A stretch of 64,000 nt of DNA, taken from Paracyclopina nana (lineage: Eukaryota > Arthropoda > Copepoda > Cyclopoida > Cyclopettidae). Location: positions 1,128,501 through 1,192,500 of the forward strand of contig JAGUCH010000002.1 in NCBI GenBank assembly GCA_019096065.1, written 5' to 3'. The notes under the pieces are model-generated. The model worked only from the letters and a program-made list of their open reading frames with translations, was not told the DNA's origin and did not search any database. The position numbers and the translations under genes are program-made. Shown in pieces: positions 21,101-32,800 of the stretch. Numbering within the stretch: the stretch's first letter is position 1; each line of letters opens with the position of its first letter.

Positions 21101-21159
21101 AGATTGAAAGACGACGTATGCTTACGTCTAAAATTGCTGGTATACATACGTAAAAGTTA

Positions 21160-23075
21160 TCATTTGAGAAAGTCTTTTCCTCTTGTGGGCTCAGAGCTTC
21201 TGAACTGAGTTGATGCGGCACTCTCCATTCTAATCTTGGTAAAAATCAGCCTGTTTGGTCGACTGAGTTCGAATTTGAGGTAAAATCTGTGCCTAGAGTC
21301 CTTGTCAGGCAATTCTTCGCTTTTGGGCACTTTGATCTTGAGCGAAATTGCGTCATTTTTCTTACGTGCCATATCAACTTCGTACTCCTCGTTGACTCCT
21401 TCAAAATCTCGAGCAATGGCTTCTATAGAAGAAACAGCATTAGAAACTTTAGCTTTTTTTAAGCTGCAATAATTACTCGAAGAAATGGTGATTAGCCATG
21501 CAGAATGTTTGATCGCTTTCCCTTTGTTTGATGTCAACCTGATAAAAGTTCTCTTGCGGAAATGGCCAATAATGCCTTTTTCAGCCCACTTCATGAACTC
21601 GAGCTCAAAAGGCTTTTGGCCCTCTAAATGCTCCCTTTTGGAATGACGAGCAATGAACCAATGCTGAATGCAGATTGAGCCTAAAATCAATAGTGAATAG
21701 AAGAAGGCATTTGAAACGAATTCAATAATTTACCAACTACCACGGTGGTAAAAGCATAATCCACCAAGTCATCCCTTTTCAGTTTGTTTTTCATAAAGTA
21801 AATGTGCTTGATTTCTTCCTTTCCACAAACGCACTTTTCTGAATCGTATGGACTATATGAGTAGCTATGAAACTGGAATTGATCAATGATTTCTCTTGAG
21901 GGCAAATCCGGATCCGTTGCATACGACCTCAGCCCCTTCACCAATCTCTCATAAACGTACTGAAATCAAAGGAAATTATGCCGTGAAGCTCCTATAAATA
22001 TTTAAATAATAATACGTCATCTGGCTCGTCTTTTTTCAGAACCTTCTTCTTTTTGGGACTCGGTTGGGTTTGCTTTTGTTCATAAAGCGCATTCAAGTAC
22101 TTGTTGGTGCTCTCAATCATTGGAGTTGAGGATCTGGTCAATCTCTTGGTAGCCTTGGACAATTCTTTCCTGACGAAGCTGAAAATGTGAAAAAAAACCA
22201 TGAGAAATTTTACACTAAAATTTTATTAACCAATACTTACTCTTCTTGGGAGCAATTAAATGAAGAATCTGTGTCATCGACAAATCCATCCTGCTCATAT
22301 TCACTTTCTTTTGAATCATTGTCAGAACTTGCTTCAATAACTTGGTCATTGGAATCTGAGCTACTTTCTTCAGTGGAAAATTCAAGCGTCTTTTTTATCT
22401 TGTCCACGCTTCTGCTCCTCCGTTTTTTTCTTGTTTCAGGCCTGGAATGAGTTGAAGAAGACCTGCTTTCATTTTCGCTCTCTTCAGTTGAATCATCATT
22501 GATGAATGATCCAGTATCATTTGAGTCGCTACTTGAAGATTTTGAAGACTCTATTGCACTTTTTGGGGATTTTCTCTTTGGTTTTTCCTCACTGGATCCA
22601 TCCGAATTCGACGAATCTTCCGAATTTGAAGGATCGCTTGGGACAAGTTGCTTTTTTGGGCTTTGTAATTCCGACAAATAGGAATCGGCCAAATGCTGAT
22701 TACTTGATGAATTCAGCTTCCTTTTCAAATTCCTCTTCGCAGTCATTTTTTCCAGCTCTTTCAAACGCTTTTCTTTCGCTTCTCCATTACGATTTCTCTT
22801 TGCCAATTTGGGGCTGTCATCATCATGATCATTGTCAGGATCATCATTTTCAAATGTAAGCCTGGAAGATTCGTCTGAAGAGGAATTCAAGAAACAATTC
22901 TTTTTCTTCTTTTTGACACTTGATTTTGCGTCAAGTTCACATTCGGAATCCGAGTCAGCAAAAGCTGCAATTATTCTTTTTCTGCCAGAGCTCGTCGTTG
23001 GAATTTCGTCATCAGAGCTACAAAATATCTCATATTTAGTTGCCAATTGTGCAAATTATCCTACCTGTCAGCCAT
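21160..23075 (-). CDS. Ser/Asp-rich nuclear protein with C-terminal CxCGK motif
   Basis: The five exons in order are 23065-23075, 22241-23017, 22016-22178, 21734-21959 and 21160-21680 (565 residues, all phases consistent). The first coding exon has only 11 nt (MAD plus two bases), joined to SSDDEIPTTSSGRKR. Residues 1-270 are acidic Ser-rich tracts alternating with Lys-rich nuclear-localisation-type clusters. The C-terminal part contains EKCVCGKEEIKHIYFMKNK and, across the exon 4/5 junction, VVVGSICIQHWF. This pattern (CxCG, then VGS.CI) could form a small zinc site. I do not recognise a named family; CCDC82-like proteins were considered but not established. Confidence 0.6.
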
Positions 23076-23195
23076 TGTTTAAATGCGCTTAATTGACGCG
23101 ACGCAAATTGACGGAAAATTCACGATGTAAACAAAGCGACGGGAGTTTCGCGGAATTAATCACGCAACCTGTGACGCATCTTTTTAAAATAGGTT

Positions 23196-24541
23196 TTATG
23201 TCAAGAGGCTCCGCGTTATTTTGTAATCATCGAAGCTCGCGTGATTTCCATTTAAATGGACAATAAGAGCATTTTCATCGTTGAACTCCAAGCTTTTATG
23301 ACAACTATGGTAGCTTTCGAAGGTCTTCTCCCAAATGGCATGGTTGTAGTTTAAGCTCAATTGTCTGTTGAATTTGCAATCAAGTGGAAAAATCAGCCCC
23401 GGATTGTCAAAGCTCACAAGTGTCAACCAGTCCTGAGCTCCTATAACAAATGTGCGATTCAAAACCACAAGTGTAAAAAATATTTTTTTTTTACCCAGAG
23501 TAGAACTTGTCAAGCCATATGTGGCCGCCAGCTTTTCTGTGCCTTTCGATGTCAAATATTCGTTGTAGGCTAAATTATGTCTCATCCTGTCCAACCTCAT
23601 GAGCAGCACTCCGACATTGAGGCCTTGAAATTGTCCAGGCAAGCCCAATGCTGATTCAGGATTGACATCATAAAACCTATTTGTAAAACACTTATGAAAA
23701 TGACAAACTCAGCAAAAGTTTTGGGTCTACTTGGATGCTTGGAGCATCACGTGGTAATGTGGTGAAAGATCATTGGCACAGCCAATAATTTGATCCGAGT
23801 GGAACTTTGTGAATTCTTCATGTAAGAAATAAGGATCAGCTCTGAATTCCATATCTGCATCCATGACAATCAGCTTTTTCAAGTGTGGAAACAATTTATG
23901 GTAGAAGGGACTGAGGTAGTAAATGGTGTCATTGTATCTGTCTGAAAATGCCATTTTGTAGCGCACTCCTGCACTCGATTCGAGTTCGTAGCTGGATTTT
24001 CGGCTGTTGAAGTGTTTCTGCATTGTGCTCGTCCAGGGCTGAATTATTTGAGTCATTTGGCTGATGTCAACATAGGCACGATCGAATCTGTCAACTTGGT
24101 AGCCATCTTGTAAAGTATTGACTAGTGCAAAAGGTGGCAGCAAATCTTGGAAAGTCTTCTCAACTTGAAACACACTTTTGATATCAGTCAGAAAAATGAG
24201 CCTCAATGGCATTTGCTTGGCATGCAAAATCGCAGATCTCACATAATTCCTCAATTTTGTTCTCAAATTGAATCCAGCTGCAGAATCATCTAAAAGCCCT
24301 GAAAACAAAGGATGCACCTTAAAAATACATTTTTTAAAAGTATTATTATATACTATATACCTTTCAAAACCATTGCTATTTGTATGTGACCATCCCAATC
24401 TTCGAGGTCATCTGGGCTGGTAAATAACGAGTATTTCATTGACTGGCTTTGGTAATAGCCCACAAATAATGCAGAACTGATGAGAAAAGCCATCAGCCAG
24501 AATCGAATATATTTGAAATCAGCTGAAAATGTGGACTTCAT
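23196..24541 (-). CDS. Xxylt1: Xyloside alpha-1,3-xylosyltransferase (XXYLT1-like)
   Basis: The four exons are 24361-24541, 23731-24298, 23495-23676 and 23196-23440. A type II membrane anchor (FWLMAFLISSALFVGYY) precedes a GT-A glycosyltransferase domain. Recognisable elements are LRLIFLTD, YYLSPFYHKLFPHLKKLIVM followed by the catalytic DAD motif, LPGQFQGLNVGVLLMRLDRM (matching the LPGFNSGVMLLNLE segment of the family), GAQDWLTLV and FPLDCKFNRQ. In vertebrates XXYLT1 adds the terminal xylose to O-glucose-linked xylose on Notch EGF repeats in the ER. All splice phases agree. Only about 120 bp separate it from the start of the upstream-coordinate neighbour on the same strand. Confidence 0.88.
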
Positions 24542-24951
24542 CGTGTGAACTAGAAAGGAAATTTGTGTGCGTCAGTTGGTTTCACCTGAATTGCCCAGCA
24601 GCGAGTACGCAAATCAAAAGAAACTTTTTCTCATACTAGAATTATATTTTCATCAGCAGTTTTATTAACCAAGCAGTAACACATAGCATTTATCATGGCT
24701 GAAATGCACCATATTTTGGAGGTTGTTGGAATTTTGTGTTGCAGCTCGAAAAAGTGGTGCAATCCAGCATAGGATTAACAAACAAAAAATAGTGATAACA
24801 AATGAGGCAAATAAACTTGAATCATGTCTGGCATTTTAGGTCCTGACATGCAAGTTTGATTTGCCTGTTATTTATGGTAATACTGATATACATTGATATT
24901 GCAAAATGCCTTGTCATTACTAATTAAGAGCTATAATGGTAATACATCGGT
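24542..24951. other. Intergenic, no feature seen
   Basis: About 410 bp between the XXYLT1 start and the stop of the next minus-strand gene. It is AT-rich. Only generic promoter/3' UTR sequence is present. Confidence 0.4.
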
Positions 24952-26200
24952 TTAAGGTCCCAAGGCAGCGTGAGTAGGGAACCCTACAACTTTTTCTCCA
25001 AAATGATCAGTGGTGATTACACAACTGGATGAAGTTGGTGTTGTTAAACTGGTGCTGCAGCATCTTTCTTCCATGCACGTGGCCAAATTTCTGGCAGCCT
25101 CCATGGTATACAAATTGTCTTTGATCTGTAAAAAATCAATCAGCTCATTTCCTCGTTGAGTCGTTTCAATTCAATGGCTGAAACTCACATAAGTTGGATG
25201 AGCATCCAGGCTGGTCCACCTTTTCATTTTGCGGTATTCAGCTGCATGAGTACCAATCATGTACCTAGTGTCGAAGTGCTCATCGCATGGACTGTAATCA
25301 TCCCACTCATCACTGCGATCGACGTGACTATGGAAGTCACTGTTCACAATAGCAATGGCCATTTCTCTGAGGTCACCAGTAAATGGGCAAGATTCTATTT
25401 TAGTGAGGGCTTGTTTTCCTATGCGGCAAGTTGCTTCCAAGTTGCCATCTTTGTGGGAAGTCGCATTGAGTTGGACTGGCTGCAAATTTGTCTCATACTC
25501 TTCCAAAACTGCGGCTAAACTGCACTGGTCCAAGCAAGCATGGCCATCACAAGTCCTGGACAAAAAAAGAAAATCATGTTGTTTTCACCTCATCCGGATT
25601 GCGGCACTTACCATCCGCTTTTTTCATTGAATTGGATTAGAGTTGATGGATTTCTCGTGGTTTCGGAGCCCAACATCATGGCAGTGATGATGGCCAGATC
25701 CAGTTGGAATCGCCAAATGCTCATGGACTGAAATTAACCCAAGTTTACAATTCATGCGTCAATTGCTGAGCTTTCAAAATGACCTGCTCATCTGCAGTCA
25801 GCATTGGATTGAGAGACTCATCATGCCAATGCGACAAGGTTGAATCCAGCATGAACACTGTGCCATTGACACTCCGCATGTTTTTCAGCCTTCTAGCCTC
25901 CATGCCCATATCATAGAGCTCAAAGTAGGCTGGCCTCAGCCTCTCAGAGGCTGCAGTAGAATCAATCACCTATTTGAACACAAAAATCAAAGATTGTGAT
26001 TTCTCTCAGCAATAATTTGACCTACTTGGTAACATCTTTCCCAGCATGCTTCAAACTCATTGAAAGTGCCAATTGGGGCTAAAATGAAAAAGTCAAATCA
26101 ATATAGTTACAAATGAAAGTAAATTATTACCTTCAGCTCCCAAAACAGCATTCCAGGAAAAATGTGCTATTAGCAATACTAACAGACTCCTTGAACCCAT
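24952..26200 (-). CDS. Secreted Cys-containing protein of unknown family, paralog 1
   Basis: The six exons in order are 26131-26200, 26026-26078, 25784-25969, 25612-25727, 25189-25555 and 24952-25125 (321 residues, phases consistent). It starts with a cleavable signal peptide (MGSRSLLVLLIAHFSWNAVLG). Conserved blocks shared with the gene at 34805 are EACWERCYQ, ELYDMGMEARRLKNMRSVNG, IQFNEKSGW, QPVQLNATSHKDGN, EMAIAIVNSD, RSDEWDDYSPCDEHFDTRYM and CVITTDHFGE. Cysteines are spread through the chain and are likely disulfide-bonded. There is no transmembrane segment apart from the signal. No enzyme motif was recognised. The exon 3 donor is GTCATT, weaker than the GTAATT at the same place in the paralog. 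Confidence 0.7.
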
Positions 26201-26884
26201 CTTGTTCTACAAAAGGTAATAAATGTATTATCAATTTCAGTTGATTTCAGTTGTTGTTAACTTGCCTGAATTTCGATGGGCATTGATGCTCTCAGTTTTG
26301 AATTCGCGAGCATCAAGAAAAATGTGTTTTAGCACATGTTTTTCATGAAAGTGATACATATCAGTGAAACCATGTGCTAAAAAACTACAAGCTGTGTGAA
26401 AACCTCTACTGAGTACAAATAATGAAAGTAAGGCTATTTTTTTATTCAGGCTAAAACATCACAATTATATTATTGGGAATTTTGATCATGTAGCATTATT
26501 TTTGAGCTGTACTCTAAAAAAGCCTTAACTAATTGATTGTAGATGTGCTCCAAATGTTTGTTTACTATTTGGGCGTCCAAGTCGAGACTCGGATAATTCG
26601 AGCAGAGTATTTTGTGAACTGTGATTTAAATTCTTTCTAAAAGTCTCTTCAGTCTTTCCTCAGTCCTTTTGGCGAAAAATGAGAATTTTGCATGGACGCT
26701 TCGCCCAAATTATGCCTGTAATTTGGGTGGTTTCTCTGATAATGAAACTTGTTTGTTTTGAAGGAGTTATATTAGTGCTTTTTTGCTGCAGCAATTTGGG
26801 ATTAATTCAGCTCAGAGCATGGTCTGAGTTTGTAGCAGAGAAAATTACCTAAATACGAAAATAAGTACATTAAGGCTTTTTAGC
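26201..26884. other. Divergent intergenic region with a family B repeat remnant
   Basis: This lies between the divergent secreted-protein gene and the ENaC gene and should hold both promoters. 26575-26620 contains GGGCGTCCAAGTCGAGACTC and GGATAATTCGAGCAGAG, the terminal words of repeat family B. An upstream non-coding or short coding first exon of the channel gene may also lie here. Confidence 0.4.
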
Positions 26885-29800
26885 ATGAATACTTTCAAGA
26901 TTGTCTTAGTAGCCTCTCAGCTGGCTTTAGCTCTGTATTTTACATCAATGGCCTGGGAGTCCTGGAATGCTTTTCCAATTGTGACTTCAATGAGCATGAC
27001 TTCAATGGAAACAATCCCTTTTCCTGCTGTGACAATTTGCACCCCAAATGAAAGGTGGGATGACATTGCTGAAGCTTTGCACCTCTTTGGCACCAAAGGA
27101 AATGCTCTGAAAACCCTGTTTCCCAACTGGGAATCTCAAAGGGAACTGGGAAAATTGGTTCTTGAGCAGAAGTGGCTTGAATTGAATAGTATTGACAATG
27201 CGCGCGAGCCCATGTTCCTAATTTACAATCGCTTGCAGAAATTGGCTGATTTTGATCCTTTTGGCAGCAAAATTGCATTTATCATCCATTATCTATCATA
27301 TGTGAATGAAACGTTAGCTTTTGAAGTAGCAAGAGATTTGGTTGTTTTGCAATTCACCTCTGAATTTGACTACCCAGAAATCCTGTCAAAAGCCTGTCAA
27401 TTAGATATTATACCTTTCTGCTCTGACTGGGAAAAGTTGACTTTTACCCCCTCATTAAAAGATTTTGATACTGAATTTTTGTGTCAAATGGAAAATTTCA
27501 AATCTTGGTGTGTTGGATGTTGGCAAAATATGTACTCACCACATTGTTTGCAAGAAAAAGAAGTGGTTCTTTTTCCTTTTTTGCAGGCTTTTTTCTTCTT
27601 TGACAGTGTACCATTTGGCCCAAATTTTATGTATTAAAACAATCACCTTTAAAGCTTTTCCTTAGGTTGAATTTGACCGAGTTACAATAAGATATGCCAT
27701 TCAAAAAGCCATATTGGAAAAGCCATTCCAAAGTTTTTGTGAATCCTTCACTTATTTTGTCAGTTCAGTTCAATTGTCAAGTGATGCAAGGCACACAGTG
27801 GCTTATTTATGGGACCTTGTGGCTGGATTGGATTATGATGATTTTCTAAAGATCTCTAGATGCAATGTCTATCCAAAAATGTATGCAAGTGACATTCTCA
27901 ATGAGATTGACACAAATGCAGGCTATAAATACAAGAATTATTCTGGCATTGTTGAGTTTGAAAAAAATCACCCATCCACTAAGGAAATTGAAGCTATGCA
28001 AAAAATCACTCAGACATCTTCATCACTTTTGCTCCTATGTAAATTTGGTTTCACCCCTGATACCTTTTTTGGCCCATGTGATCAATTATTTCAGCCTTCA
28101 CCATTCAAAATCAGCAGTGATAAATGCTTCACATTTAATGGGGAAATGGATGAAATGACCAAGTTTGGCACAAGAACTGGACCTCAATTTGGACTCTCTC
28201 TGGTTATTGACTCTCTTAAAATTCAGTCAGGAAATTTTAAAGCTCCAATCAAGCTCTATTTGCACAAGCCTGGCCAACTTCCTGATTTGTTCAACATTCA
28301 AAATTCATTTGTCAGCATTAATCCCAATGCAGAAATATTCCTTGATGTCAAGCCTACTGTGACAGCAACAACAAGTGACTTTGACTCAATGTCTTTTCTA
28401 AAAAGGAAATGTGAGGTATTTTCAATTAGAGCAACTTAAAATTTTCCAAGGCTACTTAAAAAATTCGGGTGTTGCCATGGTGATTTTTTAATTACATTGC
28501 AGTGTAGAGCTGTATGCTTGAAAAAAGCCAATACTAATAGATTAAAGTTTCACTTCAAGCATTTGCTACCTAGTTAGGTGTCCAAGAAGTGCTTTGATGA
28601 CTTGGATCATTCGAGCATTGCCATCACTAGATAAAATCAAGATTTTTTTTAACATAAAAATAAATAGCATTGCTAAGATTAAAAAATATGATTATTGAAA
28701 GATTTGTGTTATTTCAGCCAGGTGAATATGCTTTTAGCAGCTGCTTTGCTGCTTCTAAAGTCAATGAAGTTCAACATGAGTGTGGATGCTCAATGTGGTA
28801 CTCAAGATTGGATAATAATTCTGAACCTTTGTGTAACCTTATTGAAAGCCATTGCTTCTCAGGTAGCCAAATGAGCTTCTTTTCAATGAGATTTGTCAAC
28901 ATTCTTTTTCACAGAGACCTTTACAAAAGTATTCACTGCTGAGAAAAAAACTTCTTGCCCTGAAGAATGCTCGTCAATTCGCTATTACACATACTTAAAG
29001 GAGCAAAATTCTGTTTTGGCGCCAAATGACCCATTTACCCATGAAATTGTTTGGAGGGCGGGCCGAAGGCCCGCCCTCCACATTTCGCTGTGACCTATGT
29101 CACTCCCCAGTTTTTAGCCAGGAAACTGCACCAGGAAACCAAACCAGGATATCGACCAGGAAGTAAATTGCAATCCAGAAAAAACCAGAAAAATAACTGC
29201 CTGTTGTGGGATTTGAACCTGGGTCTGACTGCATTGCAATCAGACACTCTGTCACTGAGCCACCAAAGCATCACATAAAATTTACTTCTCTGATCAGCAT
29301 TATCAATGAAAAAGTTGAAGTTGAGCAAATTTTTAGGATTGCCTGTACCCCAAGCAAATTTTGTATGTTGGCCGCATTCTGCCCAGTGGCCGTAGGCCTC
29401 TGGGCAGAATATGGCAGTTACTGTTTTTCCAAAGATGGGATTTAAACCTTCATCCCATTAAACACAAACAGCAATGCTATATACAATTTGATTGATGCAT
29501 ATTATTGGGAGCGGGCAAAAGGCCCGCCCCTACTCAATTTTTTATGAGGGCGGGCCGTAGGCCCGCCCTCCACATTTCCCTGTGACCTATGTCATTCCCC
29601 AGTTTTTAGCCAGGAAACTGCACCAGGATATCGACCAGGAAGTAAACTGTTATTCAGAAAAAGACAAAAAATGTTTGCCTATACCGGGATTTGAACCTGG
29701 ATTGGACTGCATTGCAATCTAACACTCTGTCACTGAGCCATCAGAACATCACACAATTTTTCCAACTCTTTGCAGTATCATTCATAGCAAAAGTTGAACA

Positions 29801-32800
29801 AATGTTTTGGATTGCCCCTACACCAAACAAATTATTCAGTAATATTCGGGCAATATTTGTGGGAGCGGGCAGAAGAAGACCCGCCCTCCACATTTCACTG
29901 TGACATATATTGCTCCCCTGTTTGAAAATGGAAACAACAAAAACCAATGACCCACCATGATTCCTTTGTATGCTTCTTCTCTGATATTATATGCTTTTTG
30001 CAACAAGGACATTTTAAGAAGAGCAATATTCGGGCAGTTTAAGTGAGAGCGGGCCAAAGGCCCGCCCATTCTCATTATTTTTGGGAGGGAGGGCTCTCAT
30101 AACTCAAACTGCAATACTATCAACAAATTGATTGAAGCACATTATTGGGAGTGGGCAAAAGGCCTGCCCTCCACATTTCACTGTGACTTGTGTTGCTCCC
30201 CTGTTTGAAACAAGAAGCTGTACAAAAACCAATCAGGCACCATGATTCCTTTGTATATGTGATGTTTCTAGTTTGATATTAAGTGCTTATTGAAAATACA
30301 AAATTATGAGAAGATCACTAGGCAGCAAATATTAGTTAGAGCGGATCACAAACCCGCCCACTCTAATTATTTTTGGGAGGCTGGGCCCTCATAACTCAAA
30401 CTGCTATCAACAAAGTTATTGAAGCATATTATTGAGAGTGGGCAAAAGGCCTGCCCCCTCTCCCTTCCCAATGCATCTCTGTCCTGTCTATCCAAGGAGT
30501 GTGTGTTCTAACAATCGATCCAAGTAGTATCCCTCTTGTTGATCCAAGGACTGTACAAGTAGTTGATCCAAGTAGGATGTTTATTGCAGTTTTGAGTTTT
30601 TGGGATAAGTTTCAAATCCCCTCTTTGGAAAAAGAAACACTACCACATTCAGCACAGAGGCCTACAGCCTCTTGTGCAATTTCAGCAAAATGTCAAGGGC
30701 AGGCCTTCAGTCTGACTTCCAAAAGAAGGACCCAGATCATGACCAACAAAACATTTCAGGAACATGGCCTACTGGTATGACTGACCCAGAACATAGCATG
30801 ACAGGGACCAACTACTATTCTATTATTCTAACATACTAAGTTGGGGCTCATTTGTGTAACCTAACTGACTTGTGACTTAACTAGCTTGGGCTGACTTGGT
30901 TAAACACAAACTACTTAGGAATGACTTGGGTAGCCAAGCCTTATTAAGCTTCACCTTGTGCAGCCACTTAAGGAGTGACTTGAGTCACCATTTCTGACTT
31001 TGGAAACCATAGCTGAATTGAGGAGCAATGGATTACTTGGATAATGGTTATCCAAGTAATCCATTGCTGACTTAGATTTACCAAGACATAGGTAAATTTT
31101 GGGCAGCCAGGTCCAAGAACTGACTAAAATCTATTAGAACAGTTGGGACTCCTTCCCTTGGATTCACAATGGATCGTCCATGGATAGACTACGACAAATT
31201 GGCCTCTCATGGACAAAATAAATCGTTCTTGGATCAATTACTTTTACAGATAATCCATGGATCATCATTGGATCGACAATCAGAACACACAGGCCGTAGA
31301 TCGACCAGGACAGACATATATTGGGTTCGACAAGAAATACCAACTCACATAAAAAGCCATTTCCGCAATCTCTAGAAATTCCACCAATTGGCCAAATTCT
31401 CATTTCAAGACCAATTTTCAGCATCTTATTTTTGAATGACTTCTTGGCTATCAAAAGTGCCCAAAGTAGGAGATATTGACAAATAAGATGAAATTTTGCC
31501 TTAAAAATAAATTTTTCTTGGATATAGTCCATTTTTGGAGAAAAAGAAGAACAGTTTGGCCATTTTGAGGCAATCAAGATATTGTGACAAAAAAATAACC
31601 AAGACACCATTTCAGGATAATCAATTGAAATTGGGCCTGGAAATTTATGGAATGAGGAGATATGATAGACTGTTTTTAGCTTAGGGCTATAAGAAAAAGA
31701 TTTTGAAATACTGTCTCAAATGTAGCTATACTTTTGCTGCAAGAGTCAAAATTCAGTTGCTGAGCACTTTCTCCAGCCATGGTAGTCTCTTTTGCCAGTC
31801 TATCCAAGGATAGTCTGTTCTGCCAGTCTATCCAAGGACAGAATGTTTTTGTCAATACAGGGACAGTTTGTTGCTGCATTCTAACAATGTACAGGGTGCA
31901 GCGCCAAAAATGCAATTGTGCAACAGCCAATTCGGCCAGTTTCTTTACTACTTCTGAGCAGCCCGCTGTGTGTAGGGGCTCCTATCCTAGGATCTACTAT
32001 GGACCTGGACTAGAAACTACTGTGATGCACCTGGACTAGCATCTACACTGGACCCGGAATTGAATCTACTGCCACAACGTACCAGGAATAGAAACTACTG
32101 TGACAGAACTGGAATAGGATCTACTGTGTAACATAACAGGAATAGCATCTACAGACCTGTACTTACATCTACTACAAAGACAGAAAAGGAATAGAATCCA
32201 CTAGAACAAAAACTAGGCCAGCAAAGTTAGTAATACATCAGGTAGATAAATCAGCTAAGTGATTAAGGTCATGACAAATAAGATATATTGAAGTATGCAA
32301 CAAGTCCTAGAAGTCTTGGCCATGTTTTTCAGTCAGGAAGAACTTTGGCATAAAAAGTCATAGTCTAATAAGTCTAATAAAAAAAAAAATAAGTTATAGG
32401 CAAGCCCTTAAGTTTTGGCCAAATCCTGAAGTATTGGCCAAGTCCTGAAATTTTGGTAAGTCCTGAAGTTTCAACTAAGTCCTAAGTATTGGCTAAGTCT
32501 TGAAGCTAGAGACAAGTCCTGAAGTATTGGCCAAGTTCTGAAGTTAAGGTAAATCCTGAAGTTAAAAGCAAGTCTTGAAGTGGGAGGCAAGTCCTTAAGG
32601 TTCAGCCAAGTCCTAAAGTCCAAATCTTGAATGTAGTGGCCAAGTCCTGAAGTCCAAATCTTGAATGTTTTGGCCAAGTCCTGAAGTATCAGCTAGGTTG
32701 TAAAGTAAATTGCATTTCAGCTTTGGTTTCAACAAATTCAGAGTATTAGGTCAGCCTAAATTCTATTATGGCATGCATTAGCAATTGTTTAAATCCCAAG

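Noticed and set aside
29049-29275. A functional tRNA gene on the minus strand in the ENaC intron
   Set aside because: A and B boxes are present, but the acceptor and anticodon arms do not pair properly and the anticodon loop is too long. The segment is part of a repeated unit, so it is treated as a SINE.
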